NCBI GenBank assembly: GCA_049841315.1
Contig: JASGDB010000137.1
Span: 1 to 24,592, forward strand
DNA from: JASGDB01 sp049841315
Lineage (GTDB): Bacteria; Bacteroidota; Bacteroidia; Flavobacteriales; Weeksellaceae
Direction: 5' to 3'
Length of the DNA: 24,592 nucleotides
The position numbers were made by a program, and so were the translations under genes. Shown here piece by piece: positions 5,359-13,031 of this stretch. The notes under the pieces are model-generated. The model was not told the origin of the DNA, did no database searches, and saw only the letters and a list, made by a program, of their open reading frames with translations. Position 1 is the first letter of the stretch. Every line of letters starts with the position of its first letter.

Positions 5359-7803
5359 TTATCCTCTCAGCTCATCCAAATACTGTTCCAAAGAATGAAG
5401 GTCGGAAATCAGCACCTCACGCGCTTTCGCTCCGTTGAATCCTCCCACAACTCCTGAAGCCTCAAGCTGGTCCATGATTCTTCCGGCTCTGTTGTAGCCT
5501 AATTTCAGCTGTCTTTGAAGCATTGAAGTGGAGCCTTGCTGTGTGGAAACCACAATTCTCGCCGCTTCATCGAAAAGAGCATCTTTTTCATTCGGGTCAA
5601 AAGTTCCGGCTCCGCTGGTTTCTTCACCTCCTGTGTATTCGGGGAGAAGGTAAGCATCGGAATATCCTTTCTGCTCGCCGATATATTCAGCAATATGCTC
5701 GACTTCAGGAGTGTCTACAAATGCACATTGCAGACGAATCAAATCATTTCCGTTGAAATAAAGCATGTCTCCTTTTCCCACCAACTGCTCTGCTCCCGGA
5801 GTATCCAGAATCGTTTTGGAATCCACGCCCGAAATCACACGGAAAGCAACTCTCGCAGGAAAGTTGGCTTTAATCATGCCCGTAATTACGTTGACGGAAG
5901 GTCTCTGCGTAGCCACAATCAGGTGGATTCCAATTGCTCTTGCAAGCTGTGCAAGCCGGGCAATCGGCTGTTCCACTTCTTTACCGGCGGTCATAATCAA
6001 ATCGGCAAATTCATCTACTACCAGAACGATGTAGGGAAGATAGCGGTGTCCGTTTTCGGGATTTAATTTTCTTTCGGTGAATTTCTTGTTGTATTCTTTG
6101 AGGTTTTTACAGAACGCATTTTTCAGAAGCTCGTAGCGGTTGTCCATTTCGATACAAAGGGAATTCAGCGTGTTGATTACCTTTGTATTGTCCGTGATAA
6201 TCGCATCTTCCGTATCGGGAAGTTTGGCGAGATAATGTCTTTCGATTTTTGAATAAAGGGACAGTTCCACTTTTTTCGGGTCTACCATTACGAATTTCAG
6301 TTCGCTTGGGTGTTTTTTGTAAAGAAGGGAAGTCAAAATTGCGTTGATTCCGACGGATTTTCCCTGTCCGGTTGCTCCAGCCATGAGCAGATGCGGCATT
6401 TTGGCAAGGTCGGCTACAAACACTTCATTGGAAATGGTTCTTCCGAAAACAACAGGCAAATCCATATCCGATTGCTGGAATTTCTGCGAAGCAATAACGC
6501 TTCTCATGGAAACCATTGACGGATTTTTCCTCGGAACTTCGATTCCGATAGTTCCTTTTCCCGGCATCGGTGCGATGATACGGATTCCTAAAGCCGAAAG
6601 GTTGAGCGCAATATCGTCCTGTAATTTTTTGATGGCGGAAACACGGATTCCCGCTTCGGGAACGATTTCGTAAAGCGTAACGGTAGGGCCGATGGTGGCT
6701 TTGATTTCAGCGATTCCGACATTGAAGTTTTTCAGAAGTCCGACGATTTTGTTTTTGTTTTCTTCGAGTTCCTGTTTGTTTACGGAGATTTCTTCGTTTC
6801 CGTAGTCTTTCAGCAGGTCGATGGTCGGCATTTTGAACTGGGCCAAATCCAGTTTATGGTCGTAAAGTCCGTGTTTTTCTACCAACTGCTGGGATTTGCT
6901 GTCAATGTCGTCCAAAGTATCTTTGGCTTCCGCCACCTCCACTTTAAAATCAAAAGAATCTTCAGAAGTTTTACTGTCAAGGCTGATTCCTGCATTTGGC
7001 TCTGTTTCAAAAGTAGTTTTATTCGGAGTAGAAATAACCGGTATATCACTGCTTACGGTTACATTCGGGAAATCTTTCGGAATATCAACGTCCGGAATTA
7101 TTTTTTTCGATGAAATAAAAGGGTCTTTTCTGTCAGTTTCGTTGCCGTCGTGATTTATTTGTTCTAATTCTTCATCAGCTTCAAATTCTTTGTCAGAATC
7201 AGGCATCATGGTTTTTATTTTTCCGATGGTGCTTTCGTTGAGCTCATTCAACTTGTTTTTAATAGCACCCGGACGGAGATTGAATTCCAGCACGAAATAC
7301 AAAGCGATGCTCGTAAGAATCACCAGCCAGAGCCCGAGCGTACCGATAACGGAATCGAGAAAATCCATAATCTGAAATCCGTAAACACCGCTGAGAACGC
7401 CTTCACCTTTGGTTACCGCTCCCATAAAAATCGGAAGCCAGCAGATAAAAAACAGAGAATGTCCCAATGTTTTCCATGGTTTGAACCAATTTTTTTTCAT
7501 AGTGAAAGTTCCGATAACGAAAAAGAGGAATGCAAGGATAAACGCGGAAATTCCAATGCTTTTAAAAATAAAAAAATTCCCCAGCCAATCACCGATTTTA
7601 CCGAAAATATTGGAAGACTGCACGGTTTTGTCGAGCATCGTTCCTGCCTGGCTTTGGTCGGCTTTCCATTTCATCAGGTAAGAAATGAACGAACCCGTCA
7701 TTACAAACGAAATGATGATGAAAAGTACCCCGAAAAATATACGCGGTTTAGAAAGAATTTTCCCTGATGCAGGGTTTTCTGTTTTTTTTGTGTTTTTGTC
7801 CAT
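5359..7803 (-). CDS. ftsK: DNA translocase FtsK/SpoIIIE
   Basis: A septum-located DNA pump that moves and resolves chromosome ends during division. It has 814 residues. The N-terminal 190 residues hold about four membrane helices, followed by an acidic, Ser/Asp-rich linker to about residue 300. The motor domain has Walker A GATGQGKS at 476-483 and Walker B VVDEFAD at about 595-601, with the RA-type motifs ATQRPSVNVITG and KANFPARVAFRV after it. The C-terminal 70 residues form the winged-helix gamma domain that reads KOPS-like sites (STSMLQRQLKLGYNRAGRIMDQLEASGVVG). The promoter box at 7816-7823 sits just before the ATG. lolA follows 24 bp downstream. Confidence 0.97.
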   Translation of the reverse strand: MDKNTKKTENPASGKILSKPRIFFGVLFIIISFVMTGSFISYLMKWKADQSQAGTMLDKTVQSSNIFGKIGDWLGNFFIFKSIGISAFILAFLFFVIGTFTMKKNWFKPWKTLGHSLFFICWLPIFMGAVTKGEGVLSGVYGFQIMDFLDSVIGTLGLWLVILTSIALYFVLEFNLRPGAIKNKLNELNESTIGKIKTMMPDSDKEFEADEELEQINHDGNETDRKDPFISSKKIIPDVDIPKDFPNVTVSSDIPVISTPNKTTFETEPNAGISLDSKTSEDSFDFKVEVAEAKDTLDDIDSKSQQLVEKHGLYDHKLDLAQFKMPTIDLLKDYGNEEISVNKQELEENKNKIVGLLKNFNVGIAEIKATIGPTVTLYEIVPEAGIRVSAIKKLQDDIALNLSALGIRIIAPMPGKGTIGIEVPRKNPSMVSMRSVIASQKFQQSDMDLPVVFGRTISNEVFVADLAKMPHLLMAGATGQGKSVGINAILTSLLYKKHPSELKFVMVDPKKVELSLYSKIERHYLAKLPDTEDAIITDNTKVINTLNSLCIEMDNRYELLKNAFCKNLKEYNKKFTERKLNPENGHRYLPYIVLVVDEFADLIMTAGKEVEQPIARLAQLARAIGIHLIVATQRPSVNVITGMIKANFPARVAFRVISGVDSKTILDTPGAEQLVGKGDMLYFNGNDLIRLQCAFVDTPEVEHIAEYIGEQKGYSDAYLLPEYTGGEETSGAGTFDPNEKDALFDEAARIVVSTQQGSTSMLQRQLKLGYNRAGRIMDQLEASGVVGGFNGAKAREVLISDLHSLEQYLDELRG

Positions 7804-7815
7804 AATTCAATAGGG

Positions 7816-7823
7816 CAAATTTA
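7816..7823 (-). promoter_or_regulatory. -7 box of the ftsK promoter
   Basis: TAAATTTG on the minus strand, an exact TAnnTTTG match ending 12 nt before the ftsK ATG. The predicted leader is under 10 nt. Confidence 0.5.
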
Positions 7824-8182
7824 CTATTTTTTCTGTCTGCTAAAAATAAAGAACGGGTTTTGTGCTAAATTTTATATAAAGAGTTTTCTTTTAAAAAAAT
7901 TCTCAGCGGATAATGGAACGCAGATGACACAGATTTTTATGATTAAATAAGATTTTTGAAGGCGGTAATTTATTAAAATCCCCAATCCGAAGCGCATTGA
8001 GATTATGCGAAAGTTATACGTGCGAAGCCCCTCTCCTTAGGAGAGGGGTTTGGGGTGAGGAATAATTTTTCCCCAAAAAAACGAAGTATCAGCGTTCCGT
8101 TTCAGACATTGTGGAAAAAAATAAATAGCAATTATAAAGGAATTGTTCTAAATTTATACCGTTTAATAATTAAGAATACTGC
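7824..8182. other. 360-bp gap between divergent ftsK and phoH
   Basis: No credible gene lies here. An open frame beginning at 8055 overlaps the phoH start and has no family features. Around 7900-7950 there is text rich in CAGATGACACAGAT-like words that looks like degraded intergenic repeat. At 8028-8060 there is a G/C-rich hairpin repeat, listed separately. No clear TAnnTTTG box is found before phoH. Confidence 0.6.
8028..8060. repeat. GGAGAGGGG hairpin repeat with TTTGGGGTGAGG tail
   Basis: A 9-bp perfect stem, CCCCTCTCC / GGAGAGGGG, with loop TTA, followed by TTTGGGGTGAGG at 8049-8060. It stands out as GC-rich in an AT-rich gap. I recall very similar elements between genes in other Bacteroidota, which suggests a REP-like dispersed repeat. 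Only one copy is in this window. Confidence 0.6.
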
Positions 8183-9142
8183 ATGTACGAACTCAATTAT
8201 GAAATATCAGGCATTGATTCCAAAACGTTTTACGGGGTCAATAATCAGTTTTTTAATCTTGTAAAATCCAATTTTCCCACGCTGAAAATCACCGGGCGCG
8301 ACTATCATATTTTTGCCATGGGAAATCAGCAAGCACTGGATGTTTTGAAGCAGAAGCTGGATGATATCGTGAATTTTATTTCTCAGAATAATTCCATTCA
8401 GCTGAAAGATGTCGAGAACATTTTAAATATCAAGGACGAAACTGAAAAACAGCTCGTTTTCGACCAGGATATTATTGTAAAAGGTGTCAACGGGAAAGTC
8501 ATCAAAGCCAAAACCACCAATCTGAAAAAATTAGTAAAAGAGGTGGAGAAGAAAGACATGGTGTTCGCCATCGGACCAGCCGGAACAGGGAAAACGTATA
8601 CGAGTGTTGCCTTGGCCGCACGGGCTTTGAGGGATAAGGAGGTAAAAAGAATCATCCTTACCAGGCCGGCGGTGGAAGCAGGGGAGAGCCTCGGTTTTCT
8701 TCCGGGAGATTTAAAGGAAAAACTCGATCCGTATTTACAGCCATTGTATGATGCGCTCCGTGATATGATTCCGCATGAAAAGCTGGAAGGATTTATCGAG
8801 AAGAAAGTGATTGAAGTAGCACCGCTTGCCTTTATGAGAGGACGGACGCTGGATGAGGCTTTCGTGATTCTCGATGAGGCGCAGAATACTACGCATTTGC
8901 AGATGAAAATGTTCCTTACCAGAATGGGAATGAACGCCAAATTCATCATCACCGGAGACCCGAGCCAGGTGGATTTACCACTTAAGCAGAAATCCGGACT
9001 GAAAGAGGCAATGCATATTCTGAAAGGAGTAGGGGAAATAGGTTTTGTTCACCTCACGGAGGAAGATGTGGTGCGCCACCCCGTGGTGAAAAAGATTATT
9101 CTTGCCTATAATAATGAGGAAAAAAGGCTTCGGGAGGAGTAA
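8183..9142 (+). CDS. phoH: PhoH-like P-loop ATPase
   Basis: A cytoplasmic ATPase of the PhoH/YbeZ family, linked in other bacteria to RNA metabolism and ribosome maturation. It has 319 residues, the usual length. Residues 1-110 form the N-terminal domain. Walker A is GPAGTGKT (131-138) and Walker B is VILDEAQN (228-235), as in all PhoH proteins. Also present are the family motifs TRPAVEAGESLGFLPGD (160-176) and GDPSQVDLP. In other bacteria the gene is often beside ybeY; here rpoD follows instead after a terminator. The biochemical role of the family is still only partly known. Confidence 0.95.
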   Translation: MYELNYEISGIDSKTFYGVNNQFFNLVKSNFPTLKITGRDYHIFAMGNQQALDVLKQKLDDIVNFISQNNSIQLKDVENILNIKDETEKQLVFDQDIIVKGVNGKVIKAKTTNLKKLVKEVEKKDMVFAIGPAGTGKTYTSVALAARALRDKEVKRIILTRPAVEAGESLGFLPGDLKEKLDPYLQPLYDALRDMIPHEKLEGFIEKKVIEVAPLAFMRGRTLDEAFVILDEAQNTTHLQMKMFLTRMGMNAKFIITGDPSQVDLPLKQKSGLKEAMHILKGVGEIGFVHLTEEDVVRHPVVKKIILAYNNEEKRLREE

Positions 9143-9177
9143 TCCGCATTTTAACATTAAGAGAAAAACTATTATAG

Positions 9178-9203
9178 CCGGTGAAAATTTTTCATCGGTT
9201 TTT
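9178..9203 (+). terminator. intrinsic terminator of phoH
   Basis: CCGGTGAAAA (9178-9187) pairs with TTTTCATCGG (9189-9198) with one G-T wobble, then TTTTT (9199-9203). Because the centre is A/T rich, the working hairpin has a short loop of A and T. It lies 36 bp after phoH and before rpoD. Confidence 0.75.
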
Positions 9204-9308
9204 GCATTTCAAACATACTTTGTAAAAAAATCAAAAGTTTGTAACCTTTTTCATTTTCTTATCGTATAATAAAGTGTAGCCCGATAAACATGGGCGAATT
9301 TTTTGTAA

Positions 9309-10175
9309 ATGAGACAGTTAAAAATTACAAAACAGGTTACCAACAGGGAAACCGCATCATTGGACAAATACCTTCAGGAAATCGGTAAAGTGGAGCTGAT
9401 TACTGCCGACGAAGAAGTAGAACTCGCTCAGAAAATCCGTGCCGGAGACAGAGCCGCCCTTGAAAAACTCATCAAAGCCAACCTGCGTTTCGTGGTTTCC
9501 GTATCCAAACAATACCAGAATCAGGGACTTTCCCTTCCAGATTTGATTAATGAAGGAAATCTCGGATTGATGAAGGCCGCAAAAAGATACGACGAAACCA
9601 GAGGTTTCAAATTCATTTCTTATGCCGTATGGTGGATTCGCCAGTCTATTCTTCAAGCATTGGCAGAACAGTCGAGAATTGTAAGACTTCCTCTGAACAA
9701 AATCGGTTCTATCAACAAAATCAACAAAGCCTACGCACATCTGGAGCAGGAAAACGAAAGACCGCCTTCTCCGGAAGAACTTGCCGAAGTGCTGGATATG
9801 AGCGAAGAAGACATCAAGGAATCCATGAAAAACAGCGGAAGACACCTTTCTATGGATGCTCCTTTGGTGGAAGGCGAAGATTCCAATTTATACGACGTTC
9901 TGCGTTCCGGTGAATCGCCGAGCCCCGATAAAGATCTGATGCTCGAATCTCTCCAAATTGAAATCGAAAGAGCTTTGCAGACGCTTACTCCGAGAGAAGC
10001 CGACTTAGTGAGATTGTATTTCGGACTGAACGGAAAACATCCCATGACTTTGGAAGAAATCGGCGAAACTTTTGACCTTACGAGAGAAAGAGTACGCCAG
10101 ATTAAAGAAAAAGCCATTAAAAGATTGAAACACAATACCAGAAGCAAGATTCTGAAATCTTATCTGGGAAAATAA
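9309..10175 (+). CDS. rpoD: primary RNA polymerase sigma factor RpoD
   Basis: The housekeeping sigma-70 that directs RNA polymerase to TTTG/TAnnTTTG promoters in this phylum. It has 288 residues, short as in Bacteroidota, with no region 1.1. Region 1.2 begins at about residue 17 (SLDKYLQEIGKVELIT). Region 2 covers about 55-120 and includes YDETRGFKFISYAVWWIRQSI. Region 3 follows (RIVRLPLNKIGSINKI). Region 4.2 is the C-terminal helix-turn-helix, MTLEEIGETFDLTRERVRQIKEKAIKRLKH. The 5' region has a small GCCC/GGGC hairpin at 9279-9295. No perfect -7 box is seen, so its own promoter is unclear. Confidence 0.97.
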   Translation: MRQLKITKQVTNRETASLDKYLQEIGKVELITADEEVELAQKIRAGDRAALEKLIKANLRFVVSVSKQYQNQGLSLPDLINEGNLGLMKAAKRYDETRGFKFISYAVWWIRQSILQALAEQSRIVRLPLNKIGSINKINKAYAHLEQENERPPSPEELAEVLDMSEEDIKESMKNSGRHLSMDAPLVEGEDSNLYDVLRSGESPSPDKDLMLESLQIEIERALQTLTPREADLVRLYFGLNGKHPMTLEEIGETFDLTRERVRQIKEKAIKRLKHNTRSKILKSYLGK

Positions 10176-10217
10176 TTTAGGTTAAAAAATATAATGCCGG
10201 CTGGCAGGTCGGTTATG

Positions 10218-10240
10218 GCCGGAAGATTTATTCATCCGGC
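10218..10240 (+). terminator. probable rpoD terminator overlapping the 3' end of lgt
   Basis: GCCGGA (10218-10223) and TCCGGC (10235-10240) form a 6-bp stem with an 11-nt loop followed by TTTTCGTTTT. It overlaps the last codons and stop of the convergent lgt gene. The upstream CCGG-rich text (10194-10222) allows alternative pairings, so the exact structure is uncertain. Confidence 0.5.
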
Positions 10241-11505
10241 TTTTCGTTTTCCTCTTCCGTGATTTTAAATCGGGAAGACATCACCATAATCACCACTCCC
10301 GCAATAATAAACGGTATCGAAAGCACCTGTCCCGTATTCAGTATTCCCCATGTAATTTTTTCGTCGCCCTGAGGTTCTTTCAGAAATTCCACGAAGAAAC
10401 GGATGAGCCATAAAATAATGAAAAACAATCCGAACAGCCAGCCTTGCCTATATTTTTTATTCGTATAGCGGTACAGCACCCACAGCAGAACAAACAACAG
10501 TACATAACCGCCCGCCTCAAAAAGCTGAGTTGGGTAGCGGGGAACTGTTAAGCCGTATTCATCACTCATCTGAGGAAACAGAAATGCAAAAGGCGAATCC
10601 GAAGAAACAGGTTTTCCCACAATTTCAGAATTGAAAAAATTTCCCAATCTTACAAATGCACCGCCTAACGCAACTACAATCCCGATCCTGTCATACACCC
10701 AAAAAGGATTTTTCTTAATAATTTTTATAGAATAATATAAAGTGGTAAAAATCAGAGCAATAGTTGCACCGTGGCTTGCAAGCCCTGAAAATCCCGTGAA
10801 TTTGAACTCCGGCTTGGTTTGAATAGGAAGAAGAACACTCCAGATATCTTGTTTAAAAAGTTCCGGCTGATAGAAAATAACGTGTCCTAATCTCGCTCCC
10901 AGAATCGTTCCGATTAGTGTCCATGTGAAAAACGGGTCGAGATATTTGGCATTTACATTATCAATTTTAAAAATTCTCGACATGATAACATACCCGAATC
11001 CGAATGCAAAAATGAACATAAGGCTGTAATAATGCAGTGTTACAGGCCCGAGTTTAATTCCCGTGGAAGGATTCCATATTTTGAATTTTGTTTCCAGTTT
11101 TACAGTATCATTAGCCTTAATTTTATGACTGCTTTTCAGTAAATATTTGAAAACCGGAGCATTTTCCGCTGTAACCTGAACATCTGAAGGCTTGAAATTT
11201 TCATCCAGAAATTGATAACTCGCAGTCTGATATTTCGCAATCACACTTTGATTATAACTGTTTTTCTGTGCATTTCCCGGCTCGAAATTGATGTCATTGA
11301 GAATCACTAAAGAATTATCAACATTCTTTTCGGCAAAATTGCTGAAAGTAACAAAATCCGTGGAGGAAAAAATCTTGACAGGAACAGATTCACTGTTGAT
11401 TTTCAGAATTCCGTCCGAAAGTCCATCCGGATAATTCTGTGCCGTAATTCCATGAAAAATCATTACGAATATCAGGACAAAAAATTTATGGAAAATTGTG
11501 TTCAT
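10228..11505 (-). CDS. lgt: prolipoprotein diacylglyceryl transferase with N-terminal periplasmic extension
   Basis: Transfers diacylglycerol from phosphatidylglycerol to the lipobox cysteine of prolipoproteins, in the inner membrane. The ATG at 11505 gives a 425-residue protein beginning with a signal peptide (MNTIFHKFFVLIFVMIFHG, then ITAQ). An ATG 15 codons upstream would only add a charged stretch before this signal. Typical Lgt starts at a motif like IWNPSTGIKLGPVTLHYYSLMF, which here begins at residue 143. The roughly 120 mature residues before it are extra and I do not recognise them. The Lgt core is complete: GARLGHVIFY, SHGAT with His245, VRLGNFFNSE with Arg286 and Glu294, YPTQLFEA, and RFFVEFLKEPQ. 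The usual HGG is HGA here. It lies downstream of yidD on the same strand. Confidence 0.93.
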   Translation of the reverse strand: MNTIFHKFFVLIFVMIFHGITAQNYPDGLSDGILKINSESVPVKIFSSTDFVTFSNFAEKNVDNSLVILNDINFEPGNAQKNSYNQSVIAKYQTASYQFLDENFKPSDVQVTAENAPVFKYLLKSSHKIKANDTVKLETKFKIWNPSTGIKLGPVTLHYYSLMFIFAFGFGYVIMSRIFKIDNVNAKYLDPFFTWTLIGTILGARLGHVIFYQPELFKQDIWSVLLPIQTKPEFKFTGFSGLASHGATIALIFTTLYYSIKIIKKNPFWVYDRIGIVVALGGAFVRLGNFFNSEIVGKPVSSDSPFAFLFPQMSDEYGLTVPRYPTQLFEAGGYVLLFVLLWVLYRYTNKKYRQGWLFGLFFIILWLIRFFVEFLKEPQGDEKITWGILNTGQVLSIPFIIAGVVIMVMSSRFKITEEENEKPDE

Positions 11506-11568
11506 ATTTTTGTTTACTTTTTTTGATAATTTGTTTACGAATAACCGCAATTAATAATAAGGTGGTTT

Positions 11569-11657
11569 TTCAACGGCTTGTTTGTCATTCTGAAAGAATC
11601 TCAATGGATTGAAATAAAATAATTTAGATTCTACGGAATGACAAAGTGACTGTTGAA
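11569..11657. repeat. 89-bp MITE-like imperfect palindrome between yidD and lgt
   Basis: The arms TTTGTCATTCTG... (11581-11601) and ...GGAATGACAAA (11626-11645) are inverted copies that differ at about four positions. Outside them, TTCAAC (11569-11574) pairs with GTTGAA (11652-11657) across 6-nt unpaired spacers on each side. The middle, about 11602-11625, is AT rich. There is no ORF. The regular arms suggest a non-autonomous repeat or a structured RNA in the yidD-lgt transcript. Confidence 0.6.
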
Positions 11658-11724
11658 TTTTAACGTTATGATTAAAAACAGATACCCAAATTTGTTTTTC
11701 TCCCCAGCTCAATCACTCCTCAAC

Positions 11725-11970
11725 TCACTTCTCTTTCGGCGGAACGGGGTCGTAGCCGCTCCCTCCCCACGGATGACAACTTCCGATGCGTTTTATTCCC
11801 AGCCAGAATCCCTTGAAAATACCGTGAATGCGCAGTGCTTCTATCATATAATGCGAACAGGTAGGCTCATATCGGCAGTTTTTCGGGAGCAAAGGAGAGA
11901 TGAACCATTGGTAAAACTTAATCAGCAGTACCAAAGGAAACGTAACAGCCTTATTTAACGTGAGTTTCAA
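11725..11970 (-). CDS. yidD: membrane protein insertion efficiency factor YidD
   Basis: A small inner-membrane-associated protein that helps YidC/Sec insert membrane proteins. The 81-residue protein carries the family signature: LIKFYQWFISPLLPKNCRYEPTCSHYMIEAL, with the conserved cysteines, then FKGFWLGIKRIGSCHPWGGSGYDPVP. I place the start at the TTG at 11970 (MKLTLNKAV) because a -7 box (TATTTTTG, 11978-11985) lies inside the longer reading from the ATG at 11991. The ATG start, adding seven residues, cannot be excluded. lgt follows downstream on the same strand after 219 bp that contain the MITE-like palindrome. Confidence 0.9.
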   Translation of the reverse strand: MKLTLNKAVTFPLVLLIKFYQWFISPLLPKNCRYEPTCSHYMIEALRIHGIFKGFWLGIKRIGSCHPWGGSGYDPVPPKEK

Positions 11971-11977
11971 AACGATG

Positions 11978-11985
11978 CAAAAATA
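11978..11985 (-). promoter_or_regulatory. -7 box of the yidD promoter
   Basis: TATTTTTG on the minus strand, an exact TAnnTTTG match ending seven bases before the TTG at 11970, leaving a leader of only a few nucleotides. It overlaps the alternative ATG reading. Confidence 0.4.
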
Positions 11986-12094
11986 CTTCAAATTTTTTTA
12001 AAAATAAGTGTAAATTCGTTTAAATAAAAATGATTCCGACAGTTAAGAATGTGATAAAAATGTTTTTTTCATTTGGTTTTTTATTGAATCACTA

Positions 12095-12168
12095 ATAAAA
12101 ATAAGGATTTTCCTCCACTCCGCAAAGCCCCGGATTTTGTAGATTTTTTAATCCGTGCCTATTAATAA
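12095..12168. repeat. possible degraded GGATTAAAAAATC-type intergenic repeat
   Basis: On the minus strand this stretch reads AGGCACGGATTAAAAAATC and later GGGGCTTTGCGGAGTGG. It is GC richer than its surroundings and contains GGATT/AATCC inverted words. It resembles dispersed intergenic repeats that I recall from Chryseobacterium-like genomes. It has no ORF and follows the rsmA stop, so it may also act in 3' end formation. Confidence 0.25.
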
Positions 12169-12942
12169 TCAATCCCTTTTTTCTTCTCTCCAAAGATTCG
12201 CAAATTCTATAAAATCCCCAACCGAAAGTTCTTCCGCTCTTTTATCGAAGAACGGATGTGTTTTCATATTTTCGGGAATGTTCAGGATTTTTAAAGCATT
12301 GGAAAGTTTCTTTCTCCTTTGGTTAAAACCTGTTTTCACGATGTTTTTAAAAAGCTGTTCATTGCCTTCCAGACCTTCTTTCGGCTTCCGCGTTAAAAGA
12401 ATCACGCCGGATTTTACCTTCGGCGGAGGATTGAACACATTTTCGGAAACAGTAAAAAGATATTTTACATCATAATACGCTTGCACCAAAACGGAAAGAA
12501 TCCCGTAATCCTTGCTTCGGGGCTGCGCTGCGGTACGTTCCGCCACTTCTTTTTGAAACATGCCGCACATTTCGGGAATCATGGTGAAATTTTCAACAAT
12601 TTTAAAAAGTATCTGCGAAGAAATATTGTAAGGAAAATTCCCGATTACCGCAGTCTGCTCCTGAAAAAGCGCCGGAATGTCGGCTTTCAGAAAATCACCC
12701 ACAAACTGATTTTCCTGAATCGGATAGTTTTTTTTTAGGTAGTCAATGGATTCCGTATCGATTTCGGCAAGGAAAAGCGGCTGCGGTTTTTCGAGGAGGT
12801 ATTTCGTGAGGACACCCGTTCCCGGCCCTACTTCAAGGATTTTTTCGTATCCATGGAAACTCAGTCCCTCCACAATTTTGCGTGCAATATTCTCATCGGT
12901 GAGGAAATGCTGCCCGAGATGTTTTTTGGCTCTTACAGTCAA
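12169..12942 (-). CDS. rsmA: 16S rRNA dimethyladenosine transferase RsmA (KsgA)
   Basis: Uses S-adenosylmethionine to dimethylate the two adjacent adenines in helix 45 at the 3' end of 16S rRNA, a late step and checkpoint in small-subunit assembly. It has 257 residues. The N-terminus VRAKKHLGQHFLTD is the family hallmark. The SAM-binding motif LEVGPGTG is at about 37-44. The catalytic motif NFPYNIS is at 102-108. The C-terminal part has FNPPPKVKSGVILL and FNQRRKKLSNAL. The start codon is TTG: an in-frame TAA lies three codons upstream with no ATG or GTG between, and the conserved N-terminus begins immediately. It is divergent from ftsX. Confidence 0.96.
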   Translation of the reverse strand: MTVRAKKHLGQHFLTDENIARKIVEGLSFHGYEKILEVGPGTGVLTKYLLEKPQPLFLAEIDTESIDYLKKNYPIQENQFVGDFLKADIPALFQEQTAVIGNFPYNISSQILFKIVENFTMIPEMCGMFQKEVAERTAAQPRSKDYGILSVLVQAYYDVKYLFTVSENVFNPPPKVKSGVILLTRKPKEGLEGNEQLFKNIVKTGFNQRRKKLSNALKILNIPENMKTHPFFDKRAEELSVGDFIEFANLWREEKRD

Positions 12943-12979
12943 GTTATTTTATGATTTTATTAACAATGATTTTCGGTAT

Positions 12980-13000
12980 TCTTCCGCAAATTTCGGAAGA
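12980..13000. promoter_or_regulatory. dyad in the rsmA-ftsX divergent region
   Basis: TCTTCCG (12980-12986) and CGGAAGA (12994-13000) form a perfect 7-bp stem with a 7-nt loop, followed by TTTTTT on the plus strand. It looks like a weak terminator but sits in a promoter region upstream of both genes, so it may be an operator or a leader hairpin of rsmA. Confidence 0.3.
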
Positions 13001-13007
13001 TTTTTTC

Positions 13008-13015
13008 TATTTTAG
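13008..13015 (+). promoter_or_regulatory. -7 box of the ftsX promoter
   Basis: TATTTTAG matches TAnnTTTG at seven of eight positions and ends 16 nt before the ftsX ATG at 13032. The same single difference occurs in the lectin promoter box. Confidence 0.35.
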
Positions 13016-13031
13016 CCGAAAATTTTTGTTA

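Noticed and set aside
5523..7767. Many open frames on the plus strand opposite ftsK
   Set aside because: They are antisense to a fully conserved coding sequence and lack promoters and family motifs.
8055..8264. 69-codon frame overlapping the phoH start
   Set aside because: It starts inside the GC-rich hairpin repeat and overlaps phoH in another frame, with no promoter or family match.
9279..9295. GCCC/GGGC hairpin before rpoD as a riboswitch
   Set aside because: A 4-bp stem with a 9-nt loop is too small and shows no known aptamer pattern.
11653..11958. 101-codon plus-strand frame opposite yidD
   Set aside because: It is the antisense of the strongly conserved YidD sequence, which explains its openness.
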